Below, one piece after another: positions 39,991-48,880 of a stretch of 64,000 bases of DNA (position 1 is its first letter; every line of letters begins with the position of its first letter). A model generated the notes under the pieces. The model did no database searches. It worked only from the letters and a program-made list of their open reading frames with translations, and had not been told where the DNA came from. This DNA is from Porticoccaceae bacterium (GTDB lineage Bacteria; Pseudomonadota; Gammaproteobacteria; Pseudomonadales; Porticoccaceae), in the NCBI GenBank assembly GCA_902562425.1, contig CACETF010000003.1, positions 62,001 to 126,000 of the forward strand, written 5' to 3'. A program made the position numbers and the translations under genes.

Positions 39991-40737
39991 TCAATTCAAT
40001 GCTGAGCGAAAGGCATGAATTGCCTCTTCTAATCCTCGATTGAGTGCCTCAACAATGAGCGCATGACCTATAGAAACCTCAGCAAGCTCAGGTATTGATG
40101 CAAATTGCTTTAAATTTGCTAGGTTTAGATCATGACCGGCGTTGACCCTCATTCCCAGATCTGCCGCAAGCTTTGAGGCGGTCAGGTGTTGAGAAAATAT
40201 TTTTTCTACATGTTTGGTCCCCCAAGCTTGGGCGAAAGGGCCGGTGTATAGTTCAATGCAGTCGGCACCTAATTCAGCGGCTCTCCTGACTTGTTCCAGA
40301 TCCGGATCTATAAAAATACTAGTGCGAATCCCTAAGGATTTTATTTGATCTATTATTGGCGCAAGTAGGTTTCCGTAGTCCTGTAAATTAAAACCGTGAT
40401 CAGAAGTTAACTGTTCGTTGGTATCCGGAACCAGCGTGCATTGGTCCGGCTTTGAGTGCTCTATTAAAGCTAGGAATCCGGGATATTTTTCAGTCGGCAT
40501 GCAGAAGGGATTCCCTTCAATATTTAGCTCAATTTTTTTCAACGGGCTTATGAGATTGGAAAGTTGTTTCACATCTCTAGGTTGAATGTGGCGGCCATCC
40601 GGCCTCGGATGCACGGTTATACCATGTGCCCCAAGGTTGATACAACTCTCGGCGAAAGTGAGCACGCAAGGAAAGTTTCCCGGCCTAGAATTTCTAAGTA
40701 GTGCAATTTTATTAACATTTACGCTGAGGGCAATCAA
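39991..40737 (-). CDS. pdxJ: Pyridoxine 5'-phosphate synthase PdxJ
   Basis: A 248-residue TIM barrel that joins deoxyxylulose 5-phosphate and aminoacetone phosphate to pyridoxine 5'-phosphate. Family marks are VNVNKIALLRNSR at the start, GITVHPRPDGRHIQ and AGHDLNLAN. The start reads TTG with GGATGG upstream. The enzymes at 135 and 1526 use its final product, PLP. Confidence 0.93.
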   Translation of the reverse strand: MIALSVNVNKIALLRNSRPGNFPCVLTFAESCINLGAHGITVHPRPDGRHIQPRDVKQLSNLISPLKKIELNIEGNPFCMPTEKYPGFLALIEHSKPDQCTLVPDTNEQLTSDHGFNLQDYGNLLAPIIDQIKSLGIRTSIFIDPDLEQVRRAAELGADCIELYTGPFAQAWGTKHVEKIFSQHLTASKLAADLGMRVNAGHDLNLANLKQFASIPELAEVSIGHALIVEALNRGLEEAIHAFRSALN

Positions 40738-40780
40738 TTTCCATCCAAACCTATATTTTAGTTGTGTTCACGACCGGCGT

Positions 40781-41368
40781 CTAACATAGACTTTCTTGTA
40801 TTTCTCTTGCTCTAATAATCCTTATTGGTTGGATTGGGACATCCCTAAACATTCCATAGTTATGAGTTTTTTTAGCGGCAATAGCATCGACAGTAGACAT
40901 TCCATCGACAACTTTGCCAAATACTGCGTAACCGTAATGGCTCGCAGTTGAATCAAGCGACGGATTGTCCGTCATATTTATGAAAAACTGTGATTGAGCA
41001 CTATGCGGATCTGAAGTCCTCGCCATGGCGACACTTCCTCGGACATTTTTTAATTGATTATTTCCCTCATTTGGCACGGGAGGGGTTTGGTTGTGACGGA
41101 GTGTAAAATCGAAGGTATACCCCCCTGTTTGGACAATAAATTGGGGTATAACCCGATGGAAGATTAATCCGTCATAATGAAATTCATTAATTAATTTGAT
41201 GAAGTTTGAGGATGTAAGCGGGGCATGATTGGGATAGATTTCGATGATAAATCTTCCAGAATCTGTTACAAATTCAACTTTGTTACATTTGCATACGGCC
41301 AGTTGGGAGAAGGTCATGCAGCAAATGATGAGAATGATATTGGTTGGAAGACTTATATTTTTTTTCAA
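40781..41368 (-). CDS. Exported cyclophilin-type peptidyl-prolyl isomerase
   Basis: Cyclophilin of about 195 residues that speeds proline isomerisation. An N-terminal signal (LPTNIILIICCMTFSQLA) suggests the periplasm, possibly as a lipoprotein (LAVC). FHRVIPQFIVQTGG, MARTSDPHSAQSQFFIN and YAVFGKVVDGM are the active-site motifs. I choose TTG 41368 (MKKNISLP); TTG 41389 is the alternative and would overlap the upstream SH3 gene. Confidence 0.88.
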   Translation of the reverse strand: MKKNISLPTNIILIICCMTFSQLAVCKCNKVEFVTDSGRFIIEIYPNHAPLTSSNFIKLINEFHYDGLIFHRVIPQFIVQTGGYTFDFTLRHNQTPPVPNEGNNQLKNVRGSVAMARTSDPHSAQSQFFINMTDNPSLDSTASHYGYAVFGKVVDGMSTVDAIAAKKTHNYGMFRDVPIQPIRIIRAREIQESLC

Positions 41369-41379
41369 AATGACATCTC

Positions 41380-42237
41380 TTATTTCCAAGTTGATAAGCG
41401 CTTTCTTCCTCGAATCTTCGGAATTAATGCCGTTAGTAGTGCGCCTAAGAAAACTGATATCGCACCGTACAAGAAGAACTGTTGTCCCTCATTTTGTTGT
41501 GATACCTGCAATTGCGCCGTCAACACGTCATTTTCTTGAATCAGCAAATGATTTCTTTTAACTAATTGTTCAATATTTCCATCAATTACCGGTTTGGGGA
41601 TGTTATTACTATTCCCAGACATTATTTTTTTTTCATTTCCGTGACTTATAACTAAAGAATTATATTCATTATTTTTTTGTGCGAGCGCATTTTTTAACTT
41701 CCTCGAAATGATTTGCTCTTCTTTCAACATTTGCTCCAGAGCTTTTTTTGCCTCTCTCTCCTCGATTAGCAATGTGCGCGAAATTGGACTCTCTGATATG
41801 AATCGTTTTTCAATCCAACCCTGTTGACCAAAGTCAGTCAGAATTTTTTTCCATTGCCCATCGCTATCAATAATTGTTAATGGAGTACCGCTCTTAAGCC
41901 CGTTGTGGGTAACTTTTCCATTTTGATTGGGTACACTCCTGACAGGAACATAATACTCATCGCTTATGTAACTGCGCTTCTCATGCACAGTGTCTGCAGG
42001 GATAGACGATTGACTAAAATTATTGGTTGATTGAGCTTGAAAATTAGTTAGTTCATCAGACACTCTGGGGTCGATGTCTTCAATCGCCTCATTTTCAGGA
42101 TTGGGATCAATATTGTTGCGTTCAATAATGATTGTTTCGGTAGGATTATTATCAGATTCTTGAAGCTCTTGGGAGACGATAGGCTGGGTGAAGCTGCCAA
42201 ACGCAAGAAGTGGCCCATAAAGCATCAGTTTTAGCAT
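41380..42237 (-). CDS. SH3 and anchor domain protein (YgiM/TIGR04211 type)
   Basis: A 285-residue envelope protein with signal peptide (MLKLMLYGPLLAFG), an acidic linker, a bacterial SH3 domain (YVPVRSVPNQNG through QGWIEKRF), a coiled coil rich in Glu and Lys, and a C-terminal TM with basic tail (about 255-285). E. coli YgiM has the same plan. Its role is unsettled. The longer frame to 42324 overlaps YciI and spoils the signal peptide. Confidence 0.8.
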   Translation of the reverse strand: MLKLMLYGPLLAFGSFTQPIVSQELQESDNNPTETIIIERNNIDPNPENEAIEDIDPRVSDELTNFQAQSTNNFSQSSIPADTVHEKRSYISDEYYVPVRSVPNQNGKVTHNGLKSGTPLTIIDSDGQWKKILTDFGQQGWIEKRFISESPISRTLLIEEREAKKALEQMLKEEQIISRKLKNALAQKNNEYNSLVISHGNEKKIMSGNSNNIPKPVIDGNIEQLVKRNHLLIQENDVLTAQLQVSQQNEGQQFFLYGAISVFLGALLTALIPKIRGRKRLSTWK

Positions 42238-42310
42238 AAATGTTCTCTTTTGGTTTGCGAGGATATTACGCGGTTTCTTAGCACGAGAATTCAAAATCTT
42301 ATTAACAAAA

Positions 42311-42610
42311 CTACGGTAGTACATATTTAAAAGGATTCACTTCTATTTTTTTGTAAACGCCTATTTTTAAGTAGGCATCTTCGCTTGCCCAAGCCTCTGC
42401 CTCTTGGAGTGAATTGAAATCCGCAATTATCAAGCTACCTTTAAAACCATGTTCTCCGGGATTTGTATTATCGATTTTAGGATATGGTCCTGCTACCAAT
42501 AGGCGTCCTTGGTCTTTGAGTCGCTGCAATCGGTCTAAATGTTCCACTCTTGCCGAAGATCTTAAATCGGCGGTGTCTGGATAATCTTCACAGTTAATTA
42601 CATACCACAT
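42311..42610 (-). CDS. YciI-like protein
   Basis: A 99-residue dimeric ferredoxin-like fold protein of the YciI family: MWYVINCEDYPD, RVEHLDRLQRLKDQGRLLVAGP and AEAWASEDAYLKIGVY. The conserved histidine and aspartate are present. The biochemical role is unknown. It lies three bases from the VC0807-like gene. Confidence 0.88.
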   Translation of the reverse strand: MWYVINCEDYPDTADLRSSARVEHLDRLQRLKDQGRLLVAGPYPKIDNTNPGEHGFKGSLIIADFNSLQEAEAWASEDAYLKIGVYKKIEVNPFKYVLP

Positions 42611-42613
42611 ACG

Positions 42614-43357
42614 TCAGTTTGTCATTTTTTTCTTGAGCAGATCTTCAAGGGGAATGCCTGTAATACGCTTGATACTTGTCAGGAGATAATAGAGGTTTGC
42701 GAACAAAATTAGCGTTACTGGTAACGCTATCACAGGAAAGCTGAGAGCCCACATCGCGCCAAGTTGCTCGTTAAATTCCACAGTTCCTGGTGTAGCGGTT
42801 AAAATGATAGTTGCGAGCATATAATTTAGGACGGCTGAGATTAAAAAACCGCCCGCGAGAATCCAAGAGCCGCTAACTAAAAGGGTTTCAAATTCTGTGG
42901 CACGACCATTTTTCTTTAGTGCCTCACTTATTAATTCTATTTCGAAAACAAATTCGACAAATATACGAATCACCGGCTTTGATGATTTGAGAGAAATGAG
43001 GGTAGCAAGTGCAAGAAGGGAGGGTATAGAAGCTTCTTTAATGGCAATATAGGAAGCATTCAGCTCCATCAAGCTGATACCCCCTGTCAACAAAATACTT
43101 ATCACTCCAAGGGCAGAAAACAAGTTTAAATTTTTTCTTACTATGAAATCCCGAATGCCGTAGATCAAAGGGAACAGGAGAGCAGTTATAATGGCAAGCT
43201 TTATTCCTAAATAATTCTCTTCGCTAAGCTTCATGAAGGTGAAGGAGGGAATTATTAAGTTACAGGCAATATTAAGGAGCAAGTTCTCCTGATGAGAGTT
43301 TTTTTTGTTTACATCGTCACCAACATCTTGGGCCTTGGGTCTTTTAAAATAACTCAT
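42614..43357 (-). CDS. VC0807-like multi-pass membrane protein
   Basis: A 247-residue inner-membrane protein with about six hydrophobic segments and a hydrophilic N-terminus. IKLAIITALLFPLIYGIRDF and TPGTVEFNEQLGAMWALSFP look like the VC0807 family, often found beside yciI. Function unknown. Confidence 0.65.
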   Translation of the reverse strand: MSYFKRPKAQDVGDDVNKKNSHQENLLLNIACNLIIPSFTFMKLSEENYLGIKLAIITALLFPLIYGIRDFIVRKNLNLFSALGVISILLTGGISLMELNASYIAIKEASIPSLLALATLISLKSSKPVIRIFVEFVFEIELISEALKKNGRATEFETLLVSGSWILAGGFLISAVLNYMLATIILTATPGTVEFNEQLGAMWALSFPVIALPVTLILFANLYYLLTSIKRITGIPLEDLLKKKMTN

Positions 43358-43547
43358 CTTTAGTTTATAGCTCTAATTCTCTCCATACGCTCATAGCACA
43401 TCTATCCATTTCTTGGTAAAGATCATAAAATGATACCATTTATAAGTTAATGGCCAGTTTGCTAGATACAAAACCTGGAACCTCTATTATGCTGAAAAAT
43501 TATAATTAAGTAAAAGCAATATCAGCCATTTCACACCGGAATTACCT

Positions 43548-44168
43548 ATGAGCTTGTTTTTGACAATTCATCCCAAAAACCCACAAATTCGTTTGATCCA
43601 GAAAATCACGGATATACTTAATTCAGGCGGCGTAATTATTTATCCGACTGATTCTGTTTATGCGATAGGATGTAAGATTGGCGAGAAGCGTTCTGTTGAT
43701 CGGATTCGCATGATCCGTGGGATTGGAAGAGATCAAGATTTCTCGCTTTTATGTCGAGATATCTCTGAGGTTGCAAAGTTTGCCAAAGTAAGTGACAGTA
43801 ATTATCGTATTTTGAGGGCAAAGACCCCAGGGCCTTTCACTTTTTTATTGCCAGCCTCCTCCTCTTTACCTAATCGATTGTTTCATCCCAAAAGAAAGGT
43901 GGTGGGAATAAGAATACCGCAAAATAATATTGTTCTGGCATTGTTAACCGCTCTTGGAGAGCCTTTAATGAGTCTCACCTTAGCAGTACAGAATGACCCA
44001 TATGGTGTAGCTGACCCTGAAGAAATTAGACAACGTTTTGAGAGCATTGTTGATGGCATCGTTGATGGAGGATATTGTGGTGTTGAGTCTACATCAGTGG
44101 TTGATTTAACGGGAGAGGTGCCGAAACTTGTGCGCTTGGGATTAGGCGATATGGCCTCAATAATGTAA
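43548..44168 (+). CDS. YciO-family protein (Sua5/YrdC-like)
   Basis: A 206-residue protein of the Sua5/YciO/YrdC family. GGVIIYPTDSVYAIGC, MIRGIGRDQDFSLLCRD, the KTPGPFTFLL segment and GYCGVESTSVVDLTG all match. YciO differs from TsaC in the KxR residues and may not make threonylcarbamoyl-AMP efficiently. It precedes scpA by about 100 bases. Confidence 0.88.
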   Translation: MSLFLTIHPKNPQIRLIQKITDILNSGGVIIYPTDSVYAIGCKIGEKRSVDRIRMIRGIGRDQDFSLLCRDISEVAKFAKVSDSNYRILRAKTPGPFTFLLPASSSLPNRLFHPKRKVVGIRIPQNNIVLALLTALGEPLMSLTLAVQNDPYGVADPEEIRQRFESIVDGIVDGGYCGVESTSVVDLTGEVPKLVRLGLGDMASIM

Positions 44169-44266
44169 GCTTAACTCAGTCTCTAAAGACTGCTTAATCT
44201 GAGATGCAATACCGATTGTTGAAGCAACCTTTAGTTTATAGAAAAATTTGTTAAAAAAGGATTTCT

Positions 44267-45094
44267 TTGTCCCCCATATTTCCCAAAAATAATCAAAAGA
44301 ATGCCTTTCCACGGCAAGTGGAGATGCCTTTCGCAGTAGTGCAGGGGCAAAAGCTGTCGGTATTTCCTGATGACCTTTATATCCCCCCAGATGCGTTGGA
44401 GATAATCCTTGAGGCGTTTGAGGGCCCTCTAGATTTGCTGCTATATCTAATAAAACGACAGAATTTGGATATTCTGGATATTGACGTGTCCGAGATTACT
44501 CGGCAGTACACTGACTATATTAGGATTATGCAAGATCTAAAGTTTGAGCTAGCGTCGGACTATTTAGTTATGGCTGCTATGCTAGCAGAAATTAAATCGC
44601 AAATGCTTCTTCCCCGCGTCTCTGAAGTGATTGAAGAGGCAATGGATCCCCGTGCGGAATTGATTCGCAGGCTGCAAGAATATGAGGTATTTAAAAATGC
44701 GGCCAAGAATATAGATAAGCTAACTCGACTTGACCGCGATATTTTTATTGCTCGAGCAGAATTTAGTGGCCCTGATCCCGTTATCCTCCGACCAACTGTC
44801 ACTTTGCAAGATTTAAAAAAGGCTTTGGAATCGGTAGATGAACGTTCTCGTTTGTCGAAGCATCATGAAATTTCGGAGGAATTTATCTCTACTCGCGAGC
44901 GTATGGCGGAAATTTTAAGTCGTTTAAACAAGCGAACGTTTGTTACTTTTGGCAGTTTATTTGACCCGGTAGAGGGAAAGTTAGGGGTAATTGTCACATT
45001 TTTGGCCGTGATGGAATTGATGAAAGAAAGGTTAGTTGACATCGTTCAAACCGATTCTTTTGGGATGATCTATGTCAGGGCGCAAGAGTTATGA
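44267..45094 (+). CDS. scpA: Segregation and condensation protein ScpA
   Basis: Kleisin subunit (275 residues) of the SMC complex. LEAFEGPLDLLLYLIKRQNLDILDIDVSEIT is split by no gaps relative to the family, and DYLVMAAMLAEIKSQMLLPR follows. The start is TTG 44267, with AAGGA five bases upstream. Overlaps scpB (ATGA). Confidence 0.94.
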   Translation: MSPIFPKNNQKNAFPRQVEMPFAVVQGQKLSVFPDDLYIPPDALEIILEAFEGPLDLLLYLIKRQNLDILDIDVSEITRQYTDYIRIMQDLKFELASDYLVMAAMLAEIKSQMLLPRVSEVIEEAMDPRAELIRRLQEYEVFKNAAKNIDKLTRLDRDIFIARAEFSGPDPVILRPTVTLQDLKKALESVDERSRLSKHHEISEEFISTRERMAEILSRLNKRTFVTFGSLFDPVEGKLGVIVTFLAVMELMKERLVDIVQTDSFGMIYVRAQEL

Positions 45095-45654
45095 AATCAT
45101 TGTTGTTGCGTCAAATTATTGAAGGTGCGTTACTTTTGTCTCCAACGCCCCTAGCGATTGCAGAATTAGAAAAATTATTTTCCGATTCGGAAAGACCCGA
45201 GAGAGATCAAATACTCGCAACTGTGGAGGATATTCAGTTAGATTGCCGAGATAGGGGTTATGAACTGGTGGAAGTAGCTAGCGGTTTTAGGTTTCAAATA
45301 AGAGAGCAATTAGCGAGTTGGATGCATCGACTTTGGGAAGAAAAGCCGAAGAGGTATTCTAATGCTATGCTCGAAACCCTTGCACTTATTGCATACCGGC
45401 AACCGCTTACTCGAGGAGATATTGAGTTGGTGCGTGGGGTGGCGGTAAGTTCTGATATGATAAGAACTTTACTAGAACGAGAGTGGATAAAAATTGTGGG
45501 ACATCGTGATGTGCCGGGTAAGCCAGCGCTTTATGCGACCACCAAAGAGTTTTTAAATTATTTTAATTTGAGTGATCTTGAGCAGTTGCCAAAATTGAAA
45601 GTCGTTGAAAATTTGGAGGCTAGTGTTATCCAACCAACGCTAAGTACATTGTAG
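45091..45654 (+). CDS. scpB: Segregation and condensation protein ScpB
   Basis: A 187-residue winged-helix dimer that binds ScpA. LETLALIAYRQPLTRGDIE and RGVAVSSDMIRTLLEREWIK are family hallmarks. ATG overlaps the scpA stop, so the pair is co-translated. Confidence 0.95.
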   Translation: MKSLLLRQIIEGALLLSPTPLAIAELEKLFSDSERPERDQILATVEDIQLDCRDRGYELVEVASGFRFQIREQLASWMHRLWEEKPKRYSNAMLETLALIAYRQPLTRGDIELVRGVAVSSDMIRTLLEREWIKIVGHRDVPGKPALYATTKEFLNYFNLSDLEQLPKLKVVENLEASVIQPTLSTL

Positions 45655-45757
45655 GGCGCAAGCAGTCAAATTACTAAGAACTAGAACCGTAAAATTAGTT
45701 TAAGATACACCACTTTTCATTAGTACTCCTGTCAACTTCAATAAATCGGATAAATTA

Positions 45758-46618
45758 ATGTCTGAAAAAATTCACAAAGTACTTGCTGCGGCCGGTCTAG
45801 GTTCTCGCCGAGAGGCTGAGCGTTGGATCTCCGAGGGAAGAGTATCTGTGAACGGTAGTATTTCCAAGGTAGGCGACCGAGCAGGTTCTTCGGACAAAAT
45901 TATGCTGGATGGGAAAGTGGTACCATGTATTTATCAAGGGTACCCAAGAGTTTTGATGTACAACAAACCAGAGGGAGAAATCTGCAGTACTGTTGATGAA
46001 AAAGGTCGTCCGACAGTTTATGAGCAATTACCCCGTCTTCCAAGGGGGCGTTGGATATCTGTAGGTCGGTTAGATATCAATACTAGTGGCTTACTTTTGT
46101 TTACCGATAATGGAGAGATAGCCAATCGCCTTATGCACCCTCGATATGAAATTTCTCGACAATATTTAGTAAGAGTTTACGGAGCTGTTAACCTGTCAAT
46201 CATTCATCGTTTAACTGAAGGCGTCGTCTTGAGTGATGGTTTTAGTAGATTTGACACCGTAAAACCCAATCTTCATCCTCGCTCAGATTATAAAACAATT
46301 TCATCTAACAAATGGTATCGTATCTCGATTTCAGAGGGTCGAAATCGAGAAGTGCGACGCCTTTGGAAATCGCAAGGCATTGAAGTTAATCGTCTGAAGC
46401 GAATAAGTTTTGGACCAATTGAACTTCCTTCTATTGTCCGGAGAGGCGAATTCATGTACTTGGACGAATTGCAAACTAGATCTTTATTAGATGTTGTCCG
46501 GCTTGACTTGACTCACTATTCGGAAAAGGAAATTGATAAAGATACGCGTAGGCGCAATGAAAAAAAATTACGGGCGAGAGGTAATACTAACATACATTCA
46601 AGACAAAGAACCTCATAA
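45758..46618 (+). CDS. rluB: 23S rRNA pseudouridine 2605 synthase RluB
   Basis: RsuA-family synthase of 286 residues. An S4 domain leads (KVLAAAGLGSRREAERW); the catalytic aspartate is in VGRLDINTSGLLLFTDNG. The basic C-terminal tail is typical of RluB. The order scpA-scpB-rluB is common. Confidence 0.92.
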   Translation: MSEKIHKVLAAAGLGSRREAERWISEGRVSVNGSISKVGDRAGSSDKIMLDGKVVPCIYQGYPRVLMYNKPEGEICSTVDEKGRPTVYEQLPRLPRGRWISVGRLDINTSGLLLFTDNGEIANRLMHPRYEISRQYLVRVYGAVNLSIIHRLTEGVVLSDGFSRFDTVKPNLHPRSDYKTISSNKWYRISISEGRNREVRRLWKSQGIEVNRLKRISFGPIELPSIVRRGEFMYLDELQTRSLLDVVRLDLTHYSEKEIDKDTRRRNEKKLRARGNTNIHSRQRTS

Positions 46619-46694
46619 AGGGTAGGAAAGAATTCTTATAAACATTTCCGGAGGTGCCTTAAAAGAATCTGAAGGAGATTCTAAGCAACTCATT

Positions 46695-47456
46695 TCACTG
46701 TTGGGCGTGAATTGTTTTTCCATTTACGCCAAGACTGTCATTACCAAGCAAATAAAGGTATGCCCAAATGATTTGATCGGCGGTTTTCAAGTCACTTGGA
46801 TTTTCTGCCGGGTAAGCTTTTGCACGCATTGCCGTGCGAGTAGCTCCGGGATTAATCGCATTAATCCTGAGCTCCCCTAAATTTTCTTGTTCTGCGGCCC
46901 AGCCTCGCATGAGTGCTTCTACTGCGCACTTAGAAACGGCATATGCACCCCAGAATGCGCGGCTCGATTGCCCCGCTCCAGAGGTAGTAAAGATTATAGA
47001 TCCGCCATAAGTAGATTGTTCAAGGAGAGGCATCAGTGAGCGGGTGAGCTGAAATTGAGCGGTTACATTAGTCCGAAGTACTTTCTCCCAAAGTTCTGAC
47101 CTATATTGATTGAGCGGCATTCTATCCCCTAAAATCGCTGCGTTATTAACTAATCCATCCAAAGTTCCGAATTCGACCTCAATTCGATTTTTTAATTCTA
47201 AGTAGTCAGCATCTTTTGCGTGCTCCAAATCGAGGGGGCAAATTACCGCTTTGGAGCCCCTGTCGCGCACTACTTGGTCGTATGTGGCCTCAAGGGAATT
47301 AATATTTCGACCCGTGAGAATTGCAGTTGCGCCATACCGAGCAACTGCGATTGCTACAGCTCTGCCGATGCCATTACCTGCACCAGTTATCAAAATAACG
47401 CGTCCACTCAATAAATCACTCGATGCTGTATATGAGGAGACTGAGAACTTTTTCAA
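46695..47456 (-). CDS. yciK: YciK-family short-chain oxidoreductase
   Basis: SDR enzyme of 253 residues: cofactor loop TGAGNGIG, NNAAILGDRMPL, catalytic GAYAVSKCAVE. The start is TTG overlapping the mupP stop. The ubiG-mupP-yciK order matches Pseudomonas. Substrate unknown. Confidence 0.88.
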   Translation of the reverse strand: MKKFSVSSYTASSDLLSGRVILITGAGNGIGRAVAIAVARYGATAILTGRNINSLEATYDQVVRDRGSKAVICPLDLEHAKDADYLELKNRIEVEFGTLDGLVNNAAILGDRMPLNQYRSELWEKVLRTNVTAQFQLTRSLMPLLEQSTYGGSIIFTTSGAGQSSRAFWGAYAVSKCAVEALMRGWAAEQENLGELRINAINPGATRTAMRAKAYPAENPSDLKTADQIIWAYLYLLGNDSLGVNGKTIHAQQ

Positions 47457-48124
47457 TTTTCTAGCTCTTTAAAAAGAAGGTCAAAGAGTTTTTTTGGGGT
47501 GAGCGCGATCCAATCGGCATCCCAACAAGAGATATCCTCATGTTTGTTTATGTATCCCCAAGCAGCCACGATCGAACGCATTTTAGCATTTTTGGCAGCC
47601 AATATATCTCGTGAATGATCACCTATATATATACACTCATCAATTTTTATATTGAGGTGCATACTGCCAAGTTGAAGTGACTCTGGATGTGGCTTAGGCT
47701 TTTTAACATGATCAGAGCATATCACGCAGCGGGCGCGATTAATTAGATTTAATCTCTTCAGTAAACGTTCTGTATACATCCAAGGTTTATTTGTAACAAC
47801 GCCCCATGGTAACGCCCGCTGGTCGCATTCAGTTAGTATTTGGTTTATATGTGGGAAAATTTTAGTCTTGTCTCCAAGATGTTTAAGGTACAGAGTCAAC
47901 AATTCGTTTTGCAAGGTATCGAAGTTTAGGTCGATGGGTGTAACGTTAAACGCAAGTTCAAGTAAACTAGCCGACCCATCACTTACTCGGTTTCGAATAA
48001 GATCAAAATCAAGATGGGCACGTTTATACCTATCCAAGAGGGAGTTTATAGACGTCACAAAGTCAGGAGCTGTATCAAGGAGTGTTCCATCTAAATCGAA
48101 GAGAAGGCCGCTAAAAGCAATCAT
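47453..48124 (-). CDS. mupP: HAD phosphatase MupP (MurNAc 6-phosphate phosphatase)
   Basis: HAD hydrolase of 223 residues with nucleophile motif FDLDGTLLDTAPD, VVTNKPWMYTERLL and IGDHSRDILAAKNA. Pseudomonas MupP in the same position removes phosphate from N-acetylmuramic acid 6-phosphate in peptidoglycan recycling; phosphoglycolate phosphatase is the alternative. ATG 48124 has AGGA upstream; the TTG at 48139 does not. Confidence 0.85.
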   Translation of the reverse strand: MIAFSGLLFDLDGTLLDTAPDFVTSINSLLDRYKRAHLDFDLIRNRVSDGSASLLELAFNVTPIDLNFDTLQNELLTLYLKHLGDKTKIFPHINQILTECDQRALPWGVVTNKPWMYTERLLKRLNLINRARCVICSDHVKKPKPHPESLQLGSMHLNIKIDECIYIGDHSRDILAAKNAKMRSIVAAWGYINKHEDISCWDADWIALTPKKLFDLLFKELEN

Positions 48125-48148
48125 TACACTTCCTATCAAAGAGGTTCG

Positions 48149-48850
48149 TTAGGTTCGTTTTTTTGCGTGAATCATGTAATTAACATCGACTTGACTTGAT
48201 TCAAGACGGAAGTTTTTTGTGAAAGGATTGAGGGATAATCCAGTCATGTCCTCTATCTTTAGTTCATATCCTCTAGCCCAACCGGCTAGCTCCGATGGTC
48301 GAATAAAATTCTTATATTGGTGAGTTCCGATGGGCAGTAAACGTAAAAGGTATTCGGCTCCAAAGATGGCAAACAACGCCGATTTTATATTTCTATTTAT
48401 TGTGGAGAAATATACGCTACCACCAGGTTTTAATAGTGTGGCGCAGGCCCCAACTACTAAATCCGGCTGTGGGACGTGTTCTAGAACCTCTAAGCATGTT
48501 ATTATTTCGAATCTCTCAGAGCATTCGGATGCTAAGTTTTCTGCTGTTGAGAACTCATAATTTATTTTTAGCCCCGATACAAGGCTATGTCTCTTAGCGG
48601 CATCCAAGGCGGCTGTTGCAACATCAATACCAGTGACATCACCACCGCGTCTTGCAAGAGCTTCTGACAGGATTCCTCCTCCGCACCCCACATCCAAAAC
48701 GTGACAGCCTACTACTGGAGAGATTTGGTCAATCCAGTTTGCACGAAGTGGATTGATTTTATGCAGAGTCTTATACTCTCCGTTATAATCCCACCAATCA
48801 CGTGCAGTGGAGTTAAACTTGTTCACTTCGGATAAAGCGATGTTATTCAT
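48149..48850 (-). CDS. ubiG: Ubiquinone O-methyltransferase UbiG
   Basis: SAM-dependent methyltransferase of 233 residues. FNSTARDWWDYNGEYKTLH, HVLDVGCGGGILSEALA and EVLEHVPQPD are diagnostic. It performs both O-methylations in ubiquinone synthesis. It lies upstream of mupP by 24 bases and downstream of the amidohydrolase-like gene. Confidence 0.95.
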   Translation of the reverse strand: MNNIALSEVNKFNSTARDWWDYNGEYKTLHKINPLRANWIDQISPVVGCHVLDVGCGGGILSEALARRGGDVTGIDVATAALDAAKRHSLVSGLKINYEFSTAENLASECSERFEIITCLEVLEHVPQPDLVVGACATLLKPGGSVYFSTINRNIKSALFAIFGAEYLLRLLPIGTHQYKNFIRPSELAGWARGYELKIEDMTGLSLNPFTKNFRLESSQVDVNYMIHAKKRT

Positions 48851-48880
48851 AGATCTCCCAATCTGTAGGCCAAAGTTTTA